DNA from: Ramlibacter alkalitolerans
GTDB lineage: Bacteria > Pseudomonadota > Gammaproteobacteria > Burkholderiales > Burkholderiaceae_C
Direction of reading: 5' to 3'
Assembly: GCF_016722765.1 (NCBI RefSeq)
Contig: NZ_JAEQND010000004.1
Location: forward strand, 62,001-126,000
Length of the DNA stretch: 64,000 bases
The notes beneath the pieces were generated by a model, which worked only from the letters and a program-made list of their open reading frames with translations, did not search any database and was not told the DNA's origin. Shown here piece after piece: positions 7,881 through 16,822 of this stretch. A program made the translations under genes and the position numbers. Position 1 is the stretch's first letter. Each line of letters begins with the position of its first letter.

Positions 7881-10800
7881 TCAGCCATCGAGCTGGTCCC
7901 AGGCCTTCTGCAGCCGCTTCACGCTCACCGGCTGCGGCGTGCGCAGTTCCTGGGCGAACAAGCTGACGCGAAGCTCCTCCAGCAGCCAGCGGTAGTCTTC
8001 CGTCCTCTCATCCGTGGTGCCCTTGCGCTCGGCCACGAGCCGCCAGTAGCGCTGCTCCAGCGGCTTCAGCTCGGCCAGGCGCGCCGCATCGCGCGCCGGG
8101 TCGGCCCGCAGCTTGTCCAGCCGCAGCACGATGGCCTTCAGGTAGCGCGGCAGGTGCTGCAGGCGCATCCACGGCGTGCTCGCCAGGAAGCGCTTGGGCA
8201 CCAGCCGCTGCAGCTGCTGGGCAGCGTCGGCGGTGGCATCGGGCTGGATCTTCGTGTCCTTGATCTTGCGCACGGCCGCCGCGTAGTCGATGAGGATGGT
8301 CGCCCCCAGGCGCGCGACCTCGTTGGCGATCAGGGTCAGGCGGCCACGACCTTCGTCCAGCCGGCGCTGGAAGTCCGCCGCCGTCGCCGGCAGCGGATCC
8401 TGCAGGAAGGCGCGGTCCAGCGCGACCTCGATGACCTGGTCGCGCAGCTCCTCCTGCGTGCCCAGCGGCATGAAGGCCACCGCCATCTTCTGCAGCTCGG
8501 GGATGTTCTTCTCGACGTACTTCAGCGCGTCGCGCAACTGCAGCGCGAACAGGCGCCGCAGGCCGGCGCGATGGCGCGCGGCGGCGACTTCCGGCTCGTC
8601 GAAGACCTCGATGGTGACAGCGTCCTTGCGGTCGATCAGCGCCGGGAAGCCGACCAGGCTGGTGCCGCCCTTGCGCACTTCCATCAGCTCGGGCAGTTCG
8701 CCGAAGGTCCACGCGGTGTAGCGCTTTTCGCCGTCGGCTGTTCCTCCTCCCCCCTTCGGGGGGAGGTCGGGAGGGGGGCGCTCCCCCCCGCCACGCGCTG
8801 GCGAAGGAGCGCGCCCACCCTGCCCCCCCCCGGAGGGGGAGGGAGAAGAGGAGACCTTGAGGCCGGCGAGAGCCTGGAAGGCTCCGCGCGCCTTCGCCCC
8901 CCACTCCGCCTTCAGCGCCCCGAGGTTGCGCCCCATCCCGAGCTGGCGGCCGTGTTCGTCGACGACGCGGATGTTCATGAACAGGTGCGCCGGCACCATG
9001 TCCAGCTTGAAGTCGGTGCGCTTGACGTCCAGGCTGGTCGCGTCGCGGACCTGCTTGAGCAGGGCATCGGTGAGGCTGCCGCTGCCGAAGCGCATCGGAT
9101 CGGACAGCACCTGCGCCAGCCGCGTCGCCGATTCCGGCAGCGGCACGAAACGCGAGCGCGGCTTTTGCGGCAGGCTTTTCAGCAGCGCCTGGATCTTGTC
9201 CTTCAGCATGCCGGGAACGAGCCACTCCGAGCGCTCCTCGCTGACCTGGTTCAACACGAACAGCGGCACGGTCACGGTGAGGCCGTCGCGCGCATCGCCG
9301 GGTTCGTGCAGGTAGGTCGCCGAGCAATCGACGCCCCCCAGCTTGACGGTCTTCGGGAAGGCATTGCTGGTGATGCCCGCCGCCTCGTGCCGCATCAGCT
9401 CGTCGCGCGAGAGCTTCAGCAGGTCCGGATCGGCGCGGCTCGCCTCGCGGTACCAGCGCTCGAAGGTCGCGCCGCTGTAGACGTCCTTAGGAACCTGCTG
9501 GTCGTAGAAGGCGTAGATCAGTTCCTCGTCGACCAGCACGTCCTGCCGCCGCGACTTGTGTTCCAGCTCCTCGACCTTCTGGATCTGCTTCTGGTTGGCC
9601 GCCAGGAAGGGCAGCCGCGTCTCCCATTCGCCCGCCACCAGGCCTTCGCGGATGAAGATGTCGCGCGCACCGTGCAGGTCCGCGCGCGCGAACGGCACCC
9701 GCCGGCCGCTGTAGATCACCAGGCCGTACAGCGTCGCGCGCTCCAGCGCCACGACCTCCGCCGCCTTCTTCTCCCAGTGCGGATCGAGCAGCTGCTTCTT
9801 CAGCAGGTGGCCGGCGACCTCCTCCACCCACTGCGGCTCGATGTTGGCGATGCCGCGACCGAACAGGCGCGTGGTCTCCACCAGTTCGGCCACCACGATC
9901 CAGCGGCCCGGGCGCTTCTTCAGGTGCGCGCCCGGGTGGCGGTAGAACTTGATGCCGCGGGCGCCGAGATAGGCCTCGTCGTCTTCCAGCTTGTAGCCCA
10001 GGTTGCCCAGCAGGCCGGACAGCATCGCCTTGTGGATCTGCTCGTAGCTGGCGGGCTGCTCGTTCAGGCGCCACTTCTGCTCGGTGATCACCGTCAGCAG
10101 CTGGCTGTGGACGTCGCGCCATTCGCGCACCCGGCGCACGTTGACGAAGTTCTGCCGCAGCAACTGCTCGTACTGGCGGTTGGAAAGCTTGTGATCCTTG
10201 CCGTGCCCGCCGCGCGATTCGTCCAGCCATTGCCACAGGCGCAGGTAGCCGGAGAACTCGCTCTTCTCGTCGTCGAACTTCGCGTGCTGCTGGTCGGCCT
10301 GGGCCTGCATCTCCATCGGCCGGTCGCGCACGTCCTGCAGCGACAGCGCCGAGGCGATCACCAGCACTTCCTGCAGCGCGCCGCGCTGGCGCGCCTCCAG
10401 GATCATGCGGCCCACGCGCGGGTCGAGCGGCAGGCGCGCGAGTTCCGCGCCCATCGGCGTGAGCTCGTTCTCGTCGTCCACCGCACCCAGCTCGTTGAGC
10501 AGGTCGTAGCCGTCGGCGATCGCCCGGCGCGAAGGCGGATCGATGAAGGGGAAGTCCTCCACGCTGCCCAGGCGCAGCGACTTCATGCGCAGGATCACGC
10601 CGGCCAGCGAGGAGCGCAGGATCTCCGGATCGGTGAAGCGCGGGCGGCCGGCGAAGTCCTGCTCGTCGTACAGGCGGATGCAGATGCCGTTGGCGACCCG
10701 GCCGCAGCGGCCGGCGCGCTGGTTCGCCGCCGCCTGGCTCACGGGCTCCACCAGCAGCTGCTCCACCTTGCTGCGGAAGCTGTAGCGCTTCACGCGCGCG

Positions 10801-11768
10801 GTGCCGGTGTCGATCACGTAGCGGATCCCGGGCACCGTGAGCGAGGTCTCGGCCACGTTGGTGGCCAGCACGATGCGGCGGCCGCTGTGGTTGTCGAACA
10901 CCCGGTCCTGCTCCGCCTGCGACAGGCGGGCAAACAGGGGCAGGACTTCGGCGTTGCGCGTGAGCGCATCGTGCGCGAGGTGCTTGCGCAGGTGGTCCGC
11001 CGCCTCACGGATCTCGCGCTCGCCGGGCAGGAAGACCAGGATGTCGCCGGGTGCGTTGCCGCGCCACAGCTCGTCGACGCCCTGCGCGATGGCGTCGTTC
11101 AGGTCGAAGTCGCGCGATTCCTCGAACGCATGCCAGCGCTGCTCCACCGGGAAGGTGCGGCCCGACACGTAGATCACCGGCGCCGGGCCGTCCTTCGACG
11201 CGAAGTGCTGCGCGAAACGCTCGGCATCGATGGTCGCCGAGGTCACCACCACCTTCAGGTCCGGCCGCCGCGGCAGCAACTGCCGCAGGTAGCCCAGGAG
11301 GAAGTCGATGTTGAGGCTGCGCTCGTGCGCCTCGTCGATGATGATGGTGCCGTAGGCCCTGAGCAGCGGGTCCGACTGCGTCTCCGCCAGCAGGATGCCG
11401 TCGGTCATCAGCTTGACCGAGGCGTCGCGCGCCAGCCGGTCGGTGAAGCGGACCTTGTAGCCCACCACCTCGCCCAGCGGCGTCTGCAGTTCCTGGGCGA
11501 TGCGCTTGGCGACGCTGGAGGCGGCGATCCGGCGCGGCTGCGTGTGGCCGATCAGGCGGCCCTTGCCTTCGGCTGCGTTGATGCGGCCGCGGCCCATGGC
11601 CAGCGCGATCTTGGGCAGCTGGGTGGTCTTGCCCGAGCCGGTCTCGCCGCAGACGATCACCACCTGGTGCGCCGCCATGGCGGCCATGATCTCGTCGCGC
11701 CGGGCGGAAACCGGCAGGTTCTCGGGAAAGGTGATGTTCAGGGCGGACGGCAAGGCGGCTTGGCGCAA
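7881..11768 (-). CDS. hrpA: ATP-dependent RNA helicase HrpA (DEAH family)
   Basis: The 1295-residue protein has the DEAH/RHA helicase order: P-loop GETGSGKTT (about residue 40), IIIDEAHERSLN (motif II), VVTSATID (motif III), the second RecA domain with TNVAETSLTVPG and QRAGRCGR, then the HA2/OB region and the long C-terminal HrpA domain (DUF3418). HrpA acts in mRNA processing and the rescue of stalled ribosomes. Residues about 970-1008 are encoded by a palindromic repeat and break the conserved C-terminal domain. The only start available is TTG 11768, since an in-frame TGA from the upstream repeat lies five codons before it. Confidence 0.92.
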   Translation of the reverse strand: MRQAALPSALNITFPENLPVSARRDEIMAAMAAHQVVIVCGETGSGKTTQLPKIALAMGRGRINAAEGKGRLIGHTQPRRIAASSVAKRIAQELQTPLGEVVGYKVRFTDRLARDASVKLMTDGILLAETQSDPLLRAYGTIIIDEAHERSLNIDFLLGYLRQLLPRRPDLKVVVTSATIDAERFAQHFASKDGPAPVIYVSGRTFPVEQRWHAFEESRDFDLNDAIAQGVDELWRGNAPGDILVFLPGEREIREAADHLRKHLAHDALTRNAEVLPLFARLSQAEQDRVFDNHSGRRIVLATNVAETSLTVPGIRYVIDTGTARVKRYSFRSKVEQLLVEPVSQAAANQRAGRCGRVANGICIRLYDEQDFAGRPRFTDPEILRSSLAGVILRMKSLRLGSVEDFPFIDPPSRRAIADGYDLLNELGAVDDENELTPMGAELARLPLDPRVGRMILEARQRGALQEVLVIASALSLQDVRDRPMEMQAQADQQHAKFDDEKSEFSGYLRLWQWLDESRGGHGKDHKLSNRQYEQLLRQNFVNVRRVREWRDVHSQLLTVITEQKWRLNEQPASYEQIHKAMLSGLLGNLGYKLEDDEAYLGARGIKFYRHPGAHLKKRPGRWIVVAELVETTRLFGRGIANIEPQWVEEVAGHLLKKQLLDPHWEKKAAEVVALERATLYGLVIYSGRRVPFARADLHGARDIFIREGLVAGEWETRLPFLAANQKQIQKVEELEHKSRRQDVLVDEELIYAFYDQQVPKDVYSGATFERWYREASRADPDLLKLSRDELMRHEAAGITSNAFPKTVKLGGVDCSATYLHEPGDARDGLTVTVPLFVLNQVSEERSEWLVPGMLKDKIQALLKSLPQKPRSRFVPLPESATRLAQVLSDPMRFGSGSLTDALLKQVRDATSLDVKRTDFKLDMVPAHLFMNIRVVDEHGRQLGMGRNLGALKAEWGAKARGAFQALAGLKVSSSPSPSGGGQGGRAPSPARGGGERPPPDLPPKGGGGTADGEKRYTAWTFGELPELMEVRKGGTSLVGFPALIDRKDAVTIEVFDEPEVAAARHRAGLRRLFALQLRDALKYVEKNIPELQKMAVAFMPLGTQEELRDQVIEVALDRAFLQDPLPATAADFQRRLDEGRGRLTLIANEVARLGATILIDYAAAVRKIKDTKIQPDATADAAQQLQRLVPKRFLASTPWMRLQHLPRYLKAIVLRLDKLRADPARDAARLAELKPLEQRYWRLVAERKGTTDERTEDYRWLLEELRVSLFAQELRTPQPVSVKRLQKAWDQLDG
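8745..8860. repeat. palindromic (REP-type) element inserted in frame inside hrpA
   Basis: About 115 bases of G/C homopolymer-rich palindromes interrupt hrpA, with the stem CCTCCCCCC-TTC-GGGGGGAGG and a second unit ending CCCGGAGGGGGAGGGAG. In the hrpA frame they read as Gly/Pro/Ser-rich sequence (KVSSSPSPSGGG to KGGGGTADG). The helicase frame continues cleanly on both sides, so the insertion is a multiple of three. Confidence 0.8.
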
Positions 11769-11779
11769 AGGGTGCGTGC

Positions 11780-11863
11780 GTCATTCCCGCGCAGGCGGGA
11801 ATCCAGGGGTCCTCGTTTCACGCGCTGCGCGCGTGCCCTGGATCCCCGCCTTCGCGGGGATGA
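11780..11863. repeat. dispersed inverted repeat upstream of hrpA
   Basis: The element begins GTCATTCCCGCGCAGGCGGG and ends with the near-complement CCCCGCCTTCGCGGGGATGAC, each half being a palindrome in itself, with the centre containing CACGCGCTGCGCGCGTG. A half-copy of the same family lies at 25188-25210. It sits 11 bases before the hrpA start and contributes the in-frame stop that limits the 5' end of hrpA. Confidence 0.8.
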
Positions 11864-11968
11864 CGAAAATGCACGCGGGCATGACGAAAATGCACGCCGG
11901 GATGACGAAAGTGCACGCGGGGATGGCCAAAGTGCACGCGGAGGAAATGAACGCGGGATGACGAAATC
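11859..11968. repeat. tandem repeat, period about 21 bases
   Basis: About five degenerate units of the type GATGACGAAAATGCACGCGG follow directly on the inverted repeat and seem to be expansions of its end (GGGATGACGAAA). It lies between the hrpA start and the end of the membrane GGDEF-like gene. I see no promoter that I can name in it. Confidence 0.75.
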
Positions 11969-12003
11969 GAGGCCGCGATTATCGCCGTTGCGGCGCCCCG
12001 CGC

Positions 12004-13248
12004 TCAGGCCGCCATGGCCTGCGGAGGCTCGGGCGCGGCCGCTTCGTCCAGCACGAGCTCGGCGATCTGCTCCGCCTCCTTGTCGAAGTAGGCCAGCCGG
12101 CCGGCATAGCTCCAGGCCGTGCGGGCCATCGCGCGGGCGGTGCCCACCACCTGCGAGGGCCGCACGTGCGTGCTGGTGCCGAGCACCCCGATGCCCACCT
12201 CGGCCACCCAGCTGGTGTCGCCGGCCTCCAGGCCGGCGGGGTCGCGGCTGGTGCTCAGGGTCACCGGCCGCATGATGCGGTCGCGGATGGTGCGCGCCAG
12301 CAGGCCGAGGCGCTGGACGTCGGCGGTGTACGGCACCACCAGCAGGAAGCCGTCCTCGCTCAGGCGGCCCATCTCCACGTTGGGCGGCACGCAGCGGCGC
12401 AGCCGCCCCGCCGTGACGAACAGCGCGTGGTTGAAGGCCGCCCGGCCATGCAGGTTCTCCAGCGCGTACAGGTTGGCGACGCAGATCGCCAGGACTCCGA
12501 TCGGCCGCACCTCCGCACTCCGGCGGAAGAAGACCTCGCCCACCATCTGCCCGGTCTCGCTGTGCGAGCGCATGCGCGTGACCGGGTCGTAGCTGGGGCC
12601 GTGCGCCATCACCTCGGCCAGCTCCAGCAGGTAGGAGTAGCGTGCCCACAGCACGGAGGCCACCACGCTCAGGTAGGCGCAGCCGGCCACCGCGCTGATC
12701 GCATGGACCGGCCAGGCCCGGGTGCGCGTCAGCGCGATCCAGCTCAGGCCCGCGATGGCGACCAGCATGAAGAAGATGCCGGCGACGAAGGTCCAGCCGG
12801 CGCGGTCGCCCCGGCGCGCCCCGCGCATGGCCACCACCAGCATCACGGCGCCGACGGCAAAGGCCGTGATCGAGCTGAGCGCCAGGGCTTCCTCGGCCTC
12901 CAGCGCCCAGCCTGCCACCACCACGGCCACGCCGGCGCCGACCAGCGCCCCGACCACGCGGTATCCCACGGCACGCTGCCGCAGCATGCCCATCGTGGAG
13001 GTCAGCATCAGCCCGAGGCTGACGGCGGTGGCGACGGCCACGTGCGCGAGCACGCGCGCCTCCAGCTTGCCGTCGATCGGCAGCCAGCCCAGGTAGGCCA
13101 CCACAAAGCCGGCCGAGGCGATGGAGGTCAGCGCCGCCATCAGGGCCACGCGCCGGTGCGAACGGACGAACGCCGCCAGCGAGATGATCAGCATCATCGT
13201 GGCCGTGCAGAAGAAGGCGCCCCAGAAGCCTGCGGCGAGCGTGTCCAT
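12004..13248 (-). CDS. membrane protein with degenerate GGDEF-like domain
   Basis: The 414-residue product starts at ATG 13248 and has about seven hydrophobic segments in residues 5-215, followed by a cytosolic domain laid out like a GGDEF domain. The entry motif reads SYDPVTRMRS where active cyclases have DPLTGLPNR, and the active-site loop reads RLSEDGFLLV in place of the GGDEF box. The catalytic glycines and the metal-binding acidic residues are therefore largely lost, so I expect no cyclic-di-GMP synthesis; a sensing or scaffold role is inference. It is divergent from argA. Confidence 0.65.
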   Translation of the reverse strand: MDTLAAGFWGAFFCTATMMLIISLAAFVRSHRRVALMAALTSIASAGFVVAYLGWLPIDGKLEARVLAHVAVATAVSLGLMLTSTMGMLRQRAVGYRVVGALVGAGVAVVVAGWALEAEEALALSSITAFAVGAVMLVVAMRGARRGDRAGWTFVAGIFFMLVAIAGLSWIALTRTRAWPVHAISAVAGCAYLSVVASVLWARYSYLLELAEVMAHGPSYDPVTRMRSHSETGQMVGEVFFRRSAEVRPIGVLAICVANLYALENLHGRAAFNHALFVTAGRLRRCVPPNVEMGRLSEDGFLLVVPYTADVQRLGLLARTIRDRIMRPVTLSTSRDPAGLEAGDTSWVAEVGIGVLGTSTHVRPSQVVGTARAMARTAWSYAGRLAYFDKEAEQIAELVLDEAAAPEPPQAMAA

Positions 13249-13342
13249 GCGCGGAAGATAACCGAAAGCCGCAGGGTTGCTGCCCCGCGGGATCACGGGT
13301 TCGGCCGGCCGCGCGGGCGCCGTCCCTTAAACTGTTGCGCCG

Positions 13343-14692
13343 ATGTCCGCCATCTTCAATTTCACCTTCGTTCCCTGGTTCCGCTCCGTGGCGCCGTACA
13401 TCCACATGCACCGGGGCAAGACCTTCGTGGTGGGCATGGCCGGCGAGGCCATCGCGGCGGGCAAGCTGCCGCACATCGCGCAGGACCTCGCGCTGATCCA
13501 GAGCATGGGCGTGCGGGTGGTCCTGGTCTACGGCTTCCGGCCGCAGGTCAACGAGCAGCTGCGCGCCAAGGGCCACGAGGCGCGCTACTCGCACGGCATG
13601 CGCATCACCGACGAAGTCGCGCTCGATAGCGCGCAGGAAGCCGCGGGGCAGCTGCGCTACGAGATCGAGGCGGCCTTCAGCCAGGGCCTGCCCAACACGC
13701 CCATGGCGGGCTCCACGGTGCGGGTGATCTCGGGCAACTTCATCACGGCGCGGCCGGTCGGCATCCTCGATGGCGTCGACTTTCGCCATTCCGGGCTGGT
13801 GCGCAAGGTGGACGTCGCCGGCATCAAGCGCACGATCGACCTCGGCGCGATGGTGCTGCTGTCGCCCTTCGGCTTCTCGCCCACCGGCGAGGCCTTCAAC
13901 CTGACCATGGAGGAGGTCGCGACCAGCGTCGCGGTCGCCCTGCAGGCCGACAAGCTGATCTTCCTGACCGAGATCCCCGGCGTGCGCGTGAAGCCGCTGG
14001 AGCCGGAAAGCGAGGACAACCCGATCGACACCGAGCTGCCGCTGGCGGCGGCCAAGCAACTGCTCGCCGGCCTGCCCCCGGCGCACGCGCCCACCGACAC
14101 CTCGTTCTACCTGCAGCACTGCGTGAAGGCCTGCGAGGCCGGCGTGGAGCGCAGCCACATCATCCCCTTCGCCGTCGACGGCTCGCTGCTGCTGGAGATC
14201 TACGTGCACGACGGCATCGGCACCATGGTGGTGGACGAGAAGCTGGAGGAGCTGCGCGAGGCGACAGCGGACGACGTGGGCGGGATCCTGCAGCTGATCG
14301 AACCGTTCGAGAAGGACGGCACGCTGGTCAAGCGCGATCGCACCGAGATCGAGCGCGACATCGCCAACTACACGATCATCGAGCACGACGGCGTGATCTT
14401 CGCGTGCGCCGCGCTCTATCCCTACCCCGAGGCCCGCACCGGCGAGATGGCGGCGCTGACGGTCTCGCCCCAGAGCCAGGGCCAGGGCGACGGCGACAAG
14501 ATCCTGCGGCGCGTCGAGCAGCGCGCCCGCGCGATGGGGCTGGAAAGCATCTTCGTGCTGACCACGCGCACCATGCACTGGTTCCTGCGGCGCGGCTTCG
14601 TGCAGGTCGACCCCGAGTGGCTGCCCGATGCGCGCAAGCGCAAGTACAACTGGGACCGGCGCAGCATGGTCTTCGTCAAGAAGCTCGTCTAG
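13343..14692 (+). CDS. argA: amino-acid N-acetyltransferase (N-acetylglutamate synthase)
   Basis: ArgA makes N-acetylglutamate from glutamate and acetyl-CoA, the first step of arginine synthesis. The 449-residue protein has the classical two-domain form: an amino-acid-kinase-like domain (about 1-285, with VVLVYGFRPQVNEQL) that in this family binds the feedback inhibitor arginine, and a C-terminal GNAT acetyltransferase domain (about 295-449, with the CoA-binding stretch VSPQSQGQGDGDKIL). The start ATG 13343 gives full-length homology. The region to the divergent membrane gene is 94 bases. Confidence 0.93.
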   Translation: MSAIFNFTFVPWFRSVAPYIHMHRGKTFVVGMAGEAIAAGKLPHIAQDLALIQSMGVRVVLVYGFRPQVNEQLRAKGHEARYSHGMRITDEVALDSAQEAAGQLRYEIEAAFSQGLPNTPMAGSTVRVISGNFITARPVGILDGVDFRHSGLVRKVDVAGIKRTIDLGAMVLLSPFGFSPTGEAFNLTMEEVATSVAVALQADKLIFLTEIPGVRVKPLEPESEDNPIDTELPLAAAKQLLAGLPPAHAPTDTSFYLQHCVKACEAGVERSHIIPFAVDGSLLLEIYVHDGIGTMVVDEKLEELREATADDVGGILQLIEPFEKDGTLVKRDRTEIERDIANYTIIEHDGVIFACAALYPYPEARTGEMAALTVSPQSQGQGDGDKILRRVEQRARAMGLESIFVLTTRTMHWFLRRGFVQVDPEWLPDARKRKYNWDRRSMVFVKKLV

Positions 14693-14697
14693 GAAGT

Positions 14698-14704
14698 TCC
14701 TACA
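14698..14704 (+). promoter_or_regulatory. TCCTACA motif upstream of the erythromycin-esterase-like gene
   Basis: TCCTACA lies 76 bases before the ATG at 14780, in the gene orientation, and overlaps a CAGGCGCTGCGCCTG palindrome. It is one of eight such upstream motifs in the window. Confidence 0.4.
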
Positions 14705-14779
14705 GGCGCTGCGCCTGGCGACTACACACGCGCGGCCCGGGGCGCTCTACCTTGATCCCTGCAGATCGAGGAGTGCCCC

Positions 14780-16129
14780 ATGTTCCGTTCTTCCGTGCGC
14801 GACGAAACCGCCCTGCTCGCGGGCTTGCGCCCCCACCTGCGGGCCCTGCCCGGTGCCGCCGCCGATGACCCGGAGCTCATCGCGCGGCTGGCCCGCGCCC
14901 GCCTCGCGCTGCTGGGCGAGGCTTCGCACGGCACGCAGGACTTCTATGCCGAACGGGTGGCGCTGAGCCAGCGGCTGATCACGCAGCACGGCTTCAATGC
15001 GCTGGTGATGGAGGCCGACTGGCCCGACGCGTGGCGCGTCAACAGCTACATCCGCGGCCGCTCGGACGACCGGGATGCGGCGGCGGCGCTGTCCGGCTTC
15101 GAGCGCTTCCCCACCTGGATGTGGCGCAACACCGTGATGACGGGCTTCGTCGAGTGGCTGCGCGCGTACAACGCCAGCCGGCCGCCTTCGCAGCAGGTCG
15201 GCTTCTACGGCATGGACCTGTACAGCCTCTACAGCTCGATGGCGCAAGTGCTGAAGTACCTGGACCGCGTCGACCCCGAAGCAGCGCAGCGGGCCCGCAG
15301 CCGCTATGCCTGCTTCGACCACTACGGCGAGGACAGCCAGGCCTACGGCTACGCGGCCAGCTTCGGCATGAAGTCCACCTGCGAGGACGAGGTGATCCAG
15401 CAGCTGCGCGAGATGAACCGGCGCGCCGGGGAGATGCTTGCGGGCTCGCGCGAGGACCGCGCGCACTCCTTCTACGCCCAGCAGAATGCCCGGCTCGTGC
15501 GCAACGCGGAGGAGTACTACCGGACCATGTTCCACGGCCGCGTGTCGTCCTGGAACCTGCGCGACAGCCACATGGTGGAGACGCTGCAGGCGCTCGAGAA
15601 GTACCTGGGCGAGGTGACCGGCAGCGCGCGCATGATCGTCTGGGCCCACAACTCGCACCTGGGCGACGCCAGCGCCACCGAGATGGGCGACATCGGCGAG
15701 TGGAACGTGGGCCAGCTGGCGCGGGACCGCTGGGGCGAAGATGCGGTGCTGGTGGGCTTCAGCACGCACCACGGCAGCGTGACGGCCGCTTCGGAATGGG
15801 ACGGGCCGGCCGAGCGCAAGCGGGTGCGGCCGGGCCTGCCGGGAAGCTTCGAGGACCTGTTCCACCAGTGCGGGGAGGAGCGCTTCTGGCTGGACCTGCG
15901 CGGGAATGCGGCGCTTGCGGAACTGCTGCAGGAGCGGCGGCTGGAGCGGGCGATCGGCGTGATCTACCTGCCGCAGTCAGAGCGCGTCAGCCACTATTTC
16001 CACACGAAGCTGCCGGCACAGTTCGATGCGGTGATCCACATCGACGGGACGCATGCGCTGCAGCCGCTGGGGGCGGAGCCGGCGTGGCATGTCGGGGAGC
16101 CGGCGGAGACGTATCCGTCGGGGTTGTGA
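14780..16129 (+). CDS. erythromycin esterase family protein
   Basis: The 449-residue cytosolic protein has the family signature: LGEASHGTQDFY (about residue 48, with the catalytic-type Glu and His), VMEADWPDAWRVN, and the distal WAHNSHLGD segment (about residue 290). Members related to EreA/EreB hydrolyse the macrolide ring, but most chromosomal members of this size are uncharacterised and are often found with stress genes, so resistance should not be assumed. The ATG is preceded by GAGGAG. A TCCTACA motif lies upstream and a long inverted repeat follows. Confidence 0.85.
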   Translation: MFRSSVRDETALLAGLRPHLRALPGAAADDPELIARLARARLALLGEASHGTQDFYAERVALSQRLITQHGFNALVMEADWPDAWRVNSYIRGRSDDRDAAAALSGFERFPTWMWRNTVMTGFVEWLRAYNASRPPSQQVGFYGMDLYSLYSSMAQVLKYLDRVDPEAAQRARSRYACFDHYGEDSQAYGYAASFGMKSTCEDEVIQQLREMNRRAGEMLAGSREDRAHSFYAQQNARLVRNAEEYYRTMFHGRVSSWNLRDSHMVETLQALEKYLGEVTGSARMIVWAHNSHLGDASATEMGDIGEWNVGQLARDRWGEDAVLVGFSTHHGSVTAASEWDGPAERKRVRPGLPGSFEDLFHQCGEERFWLDLRGNAALAELLQERRLERAIGVIYLPQSERVSHYFHTKLPAQFDAVIHIDGTHALQPLGAEPAWHVGEPAETYPSGL

Positions 16130-16142
16130 TGTCGCGATGGTT

Positions 16143-16243
16143 AACGCTGGGGTTCCGGCGCTTCGCGCGTCACCGCCAGCCTACACAACACGGGCTCCGA
16201 CTCGTAGGCTGGCGGTGAGCCGCGAAGCGCGAACCCCAGCGTT
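16143..16243. repeat. long inverted repeat, copy 2 of the gene-end family
   Basis: Outer ends AACGCTGGGG and CCCCAGCGTT are perfect complements; the arms (16143-16184 and 16204-16243) carry the same CACCGCCAGCCTAC inner end as copy 1, with some mismatch in the middle of the left arm. It lies between the convergent esterase-like gene and dsbB and may act as a two-way terminator. Confidence 0.85.
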
Positions 16244-16247
16244 GATC

Positions 16248-16796
16248 TCAGGCCGCGATGGCTTGGCCCCGCTCGGCCCCCGCACCGCGGCCAAGCTGCC
16301 GCACCACCAGCGTGAGCGCCACAACGATGATCGCGCTGAACGCCACGAACGACCAGTTCGCCAGCGAGCCGCCCAGGAAGGTCCAGTCGATCTTCGTGCA
16401 GTCGCCGCTGCCCTTGAAGATCATCGGGATCGCGCGGCGCAGCGGGAAGTTCTCGATCATCCCGTAGAAGTCGCGGCCGCAGGACGCGACTTCGGGCGGG
16501 TACCACTGCAGCCAGCTCTGGCGGGCGGCGACGAAGGCCCCGAAGCCCGCCGCCAGCAGCATCAGGACGGCGCCGGCGAGCTGCGCGCCGCGAGGCCGAA
16601 ACGCGGCCGCCAGGGCGGCAATGAGCACCACCAGGATCAGCGCATAGCGCTGCACGATGCACATGGGGCATGGCACCAGCCCCACCACCAGTTGCAGGTA
16701 CAGCCCGAAGCACAGCATGGCGATGCCGGCCACCGCCACCGTCGCGAGGACGCGCCGGGGGGCGGTATCGAACCAGTTCAACAGCTTGCCGCTCAT
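16248..16796 (-). CDS. dsbB: disulfide bond formation protein DsbB
   Basis: DsbB reoxidises DsbA in the periplasm and passes electrons to quinone. The 182-residue protein has four transmembrane segments (about residues 15-35, 44-62, 70-88, 145-165). The first periplasmic loop carries the redox pair CPMC (about residue 43) and the second loop holds two further cysteines, in ASCGRDF and SGDCTKI. The start ATG 16796 follows cysA by 26 bases, so it may be read with the sulfate importer operon. Confidence 0.92.
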   Translation of the reverse strand: MSGKLLNWFDTAPRRVLATVAVAGIAMLCFGLYLQLVVGLVPCPMCIVQRYALILVVLIAALAAAFRPRGAQLAGAVLMLLAAGFGAFVAARQSWLQWYPPEVASCGRDFYGMIENFPLRRAIPMIFKGSGDCTKIDWTFLGGSLANWSFVAFSAIIVVALTLVVRQLGRGAGAERGQAIAA

Positions 16797-16822
16797 TCTT
16801 CTCACCCCTCCTGCGGGGGGCT

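Noticed and set aside
11859..11968. Possible CRISPR-like array
   Set aside because: Units of about 21 bases follow one another without spacers and derive from the adjacent palindrome; no cas genes.
8154..12275. 1373-codon open frame on the strand opposite hrpA
   Set aside because: It is an antisense shadow of a real helicase gene in GC-rich DNA, is rich in His/Arg/Ala/Gln, and shows no family motif.
14780..16129. Macrolide resistance gene
   Set aside because: Family membership alone does not show macrolide hydrolysis; the setting is not a resistance island.
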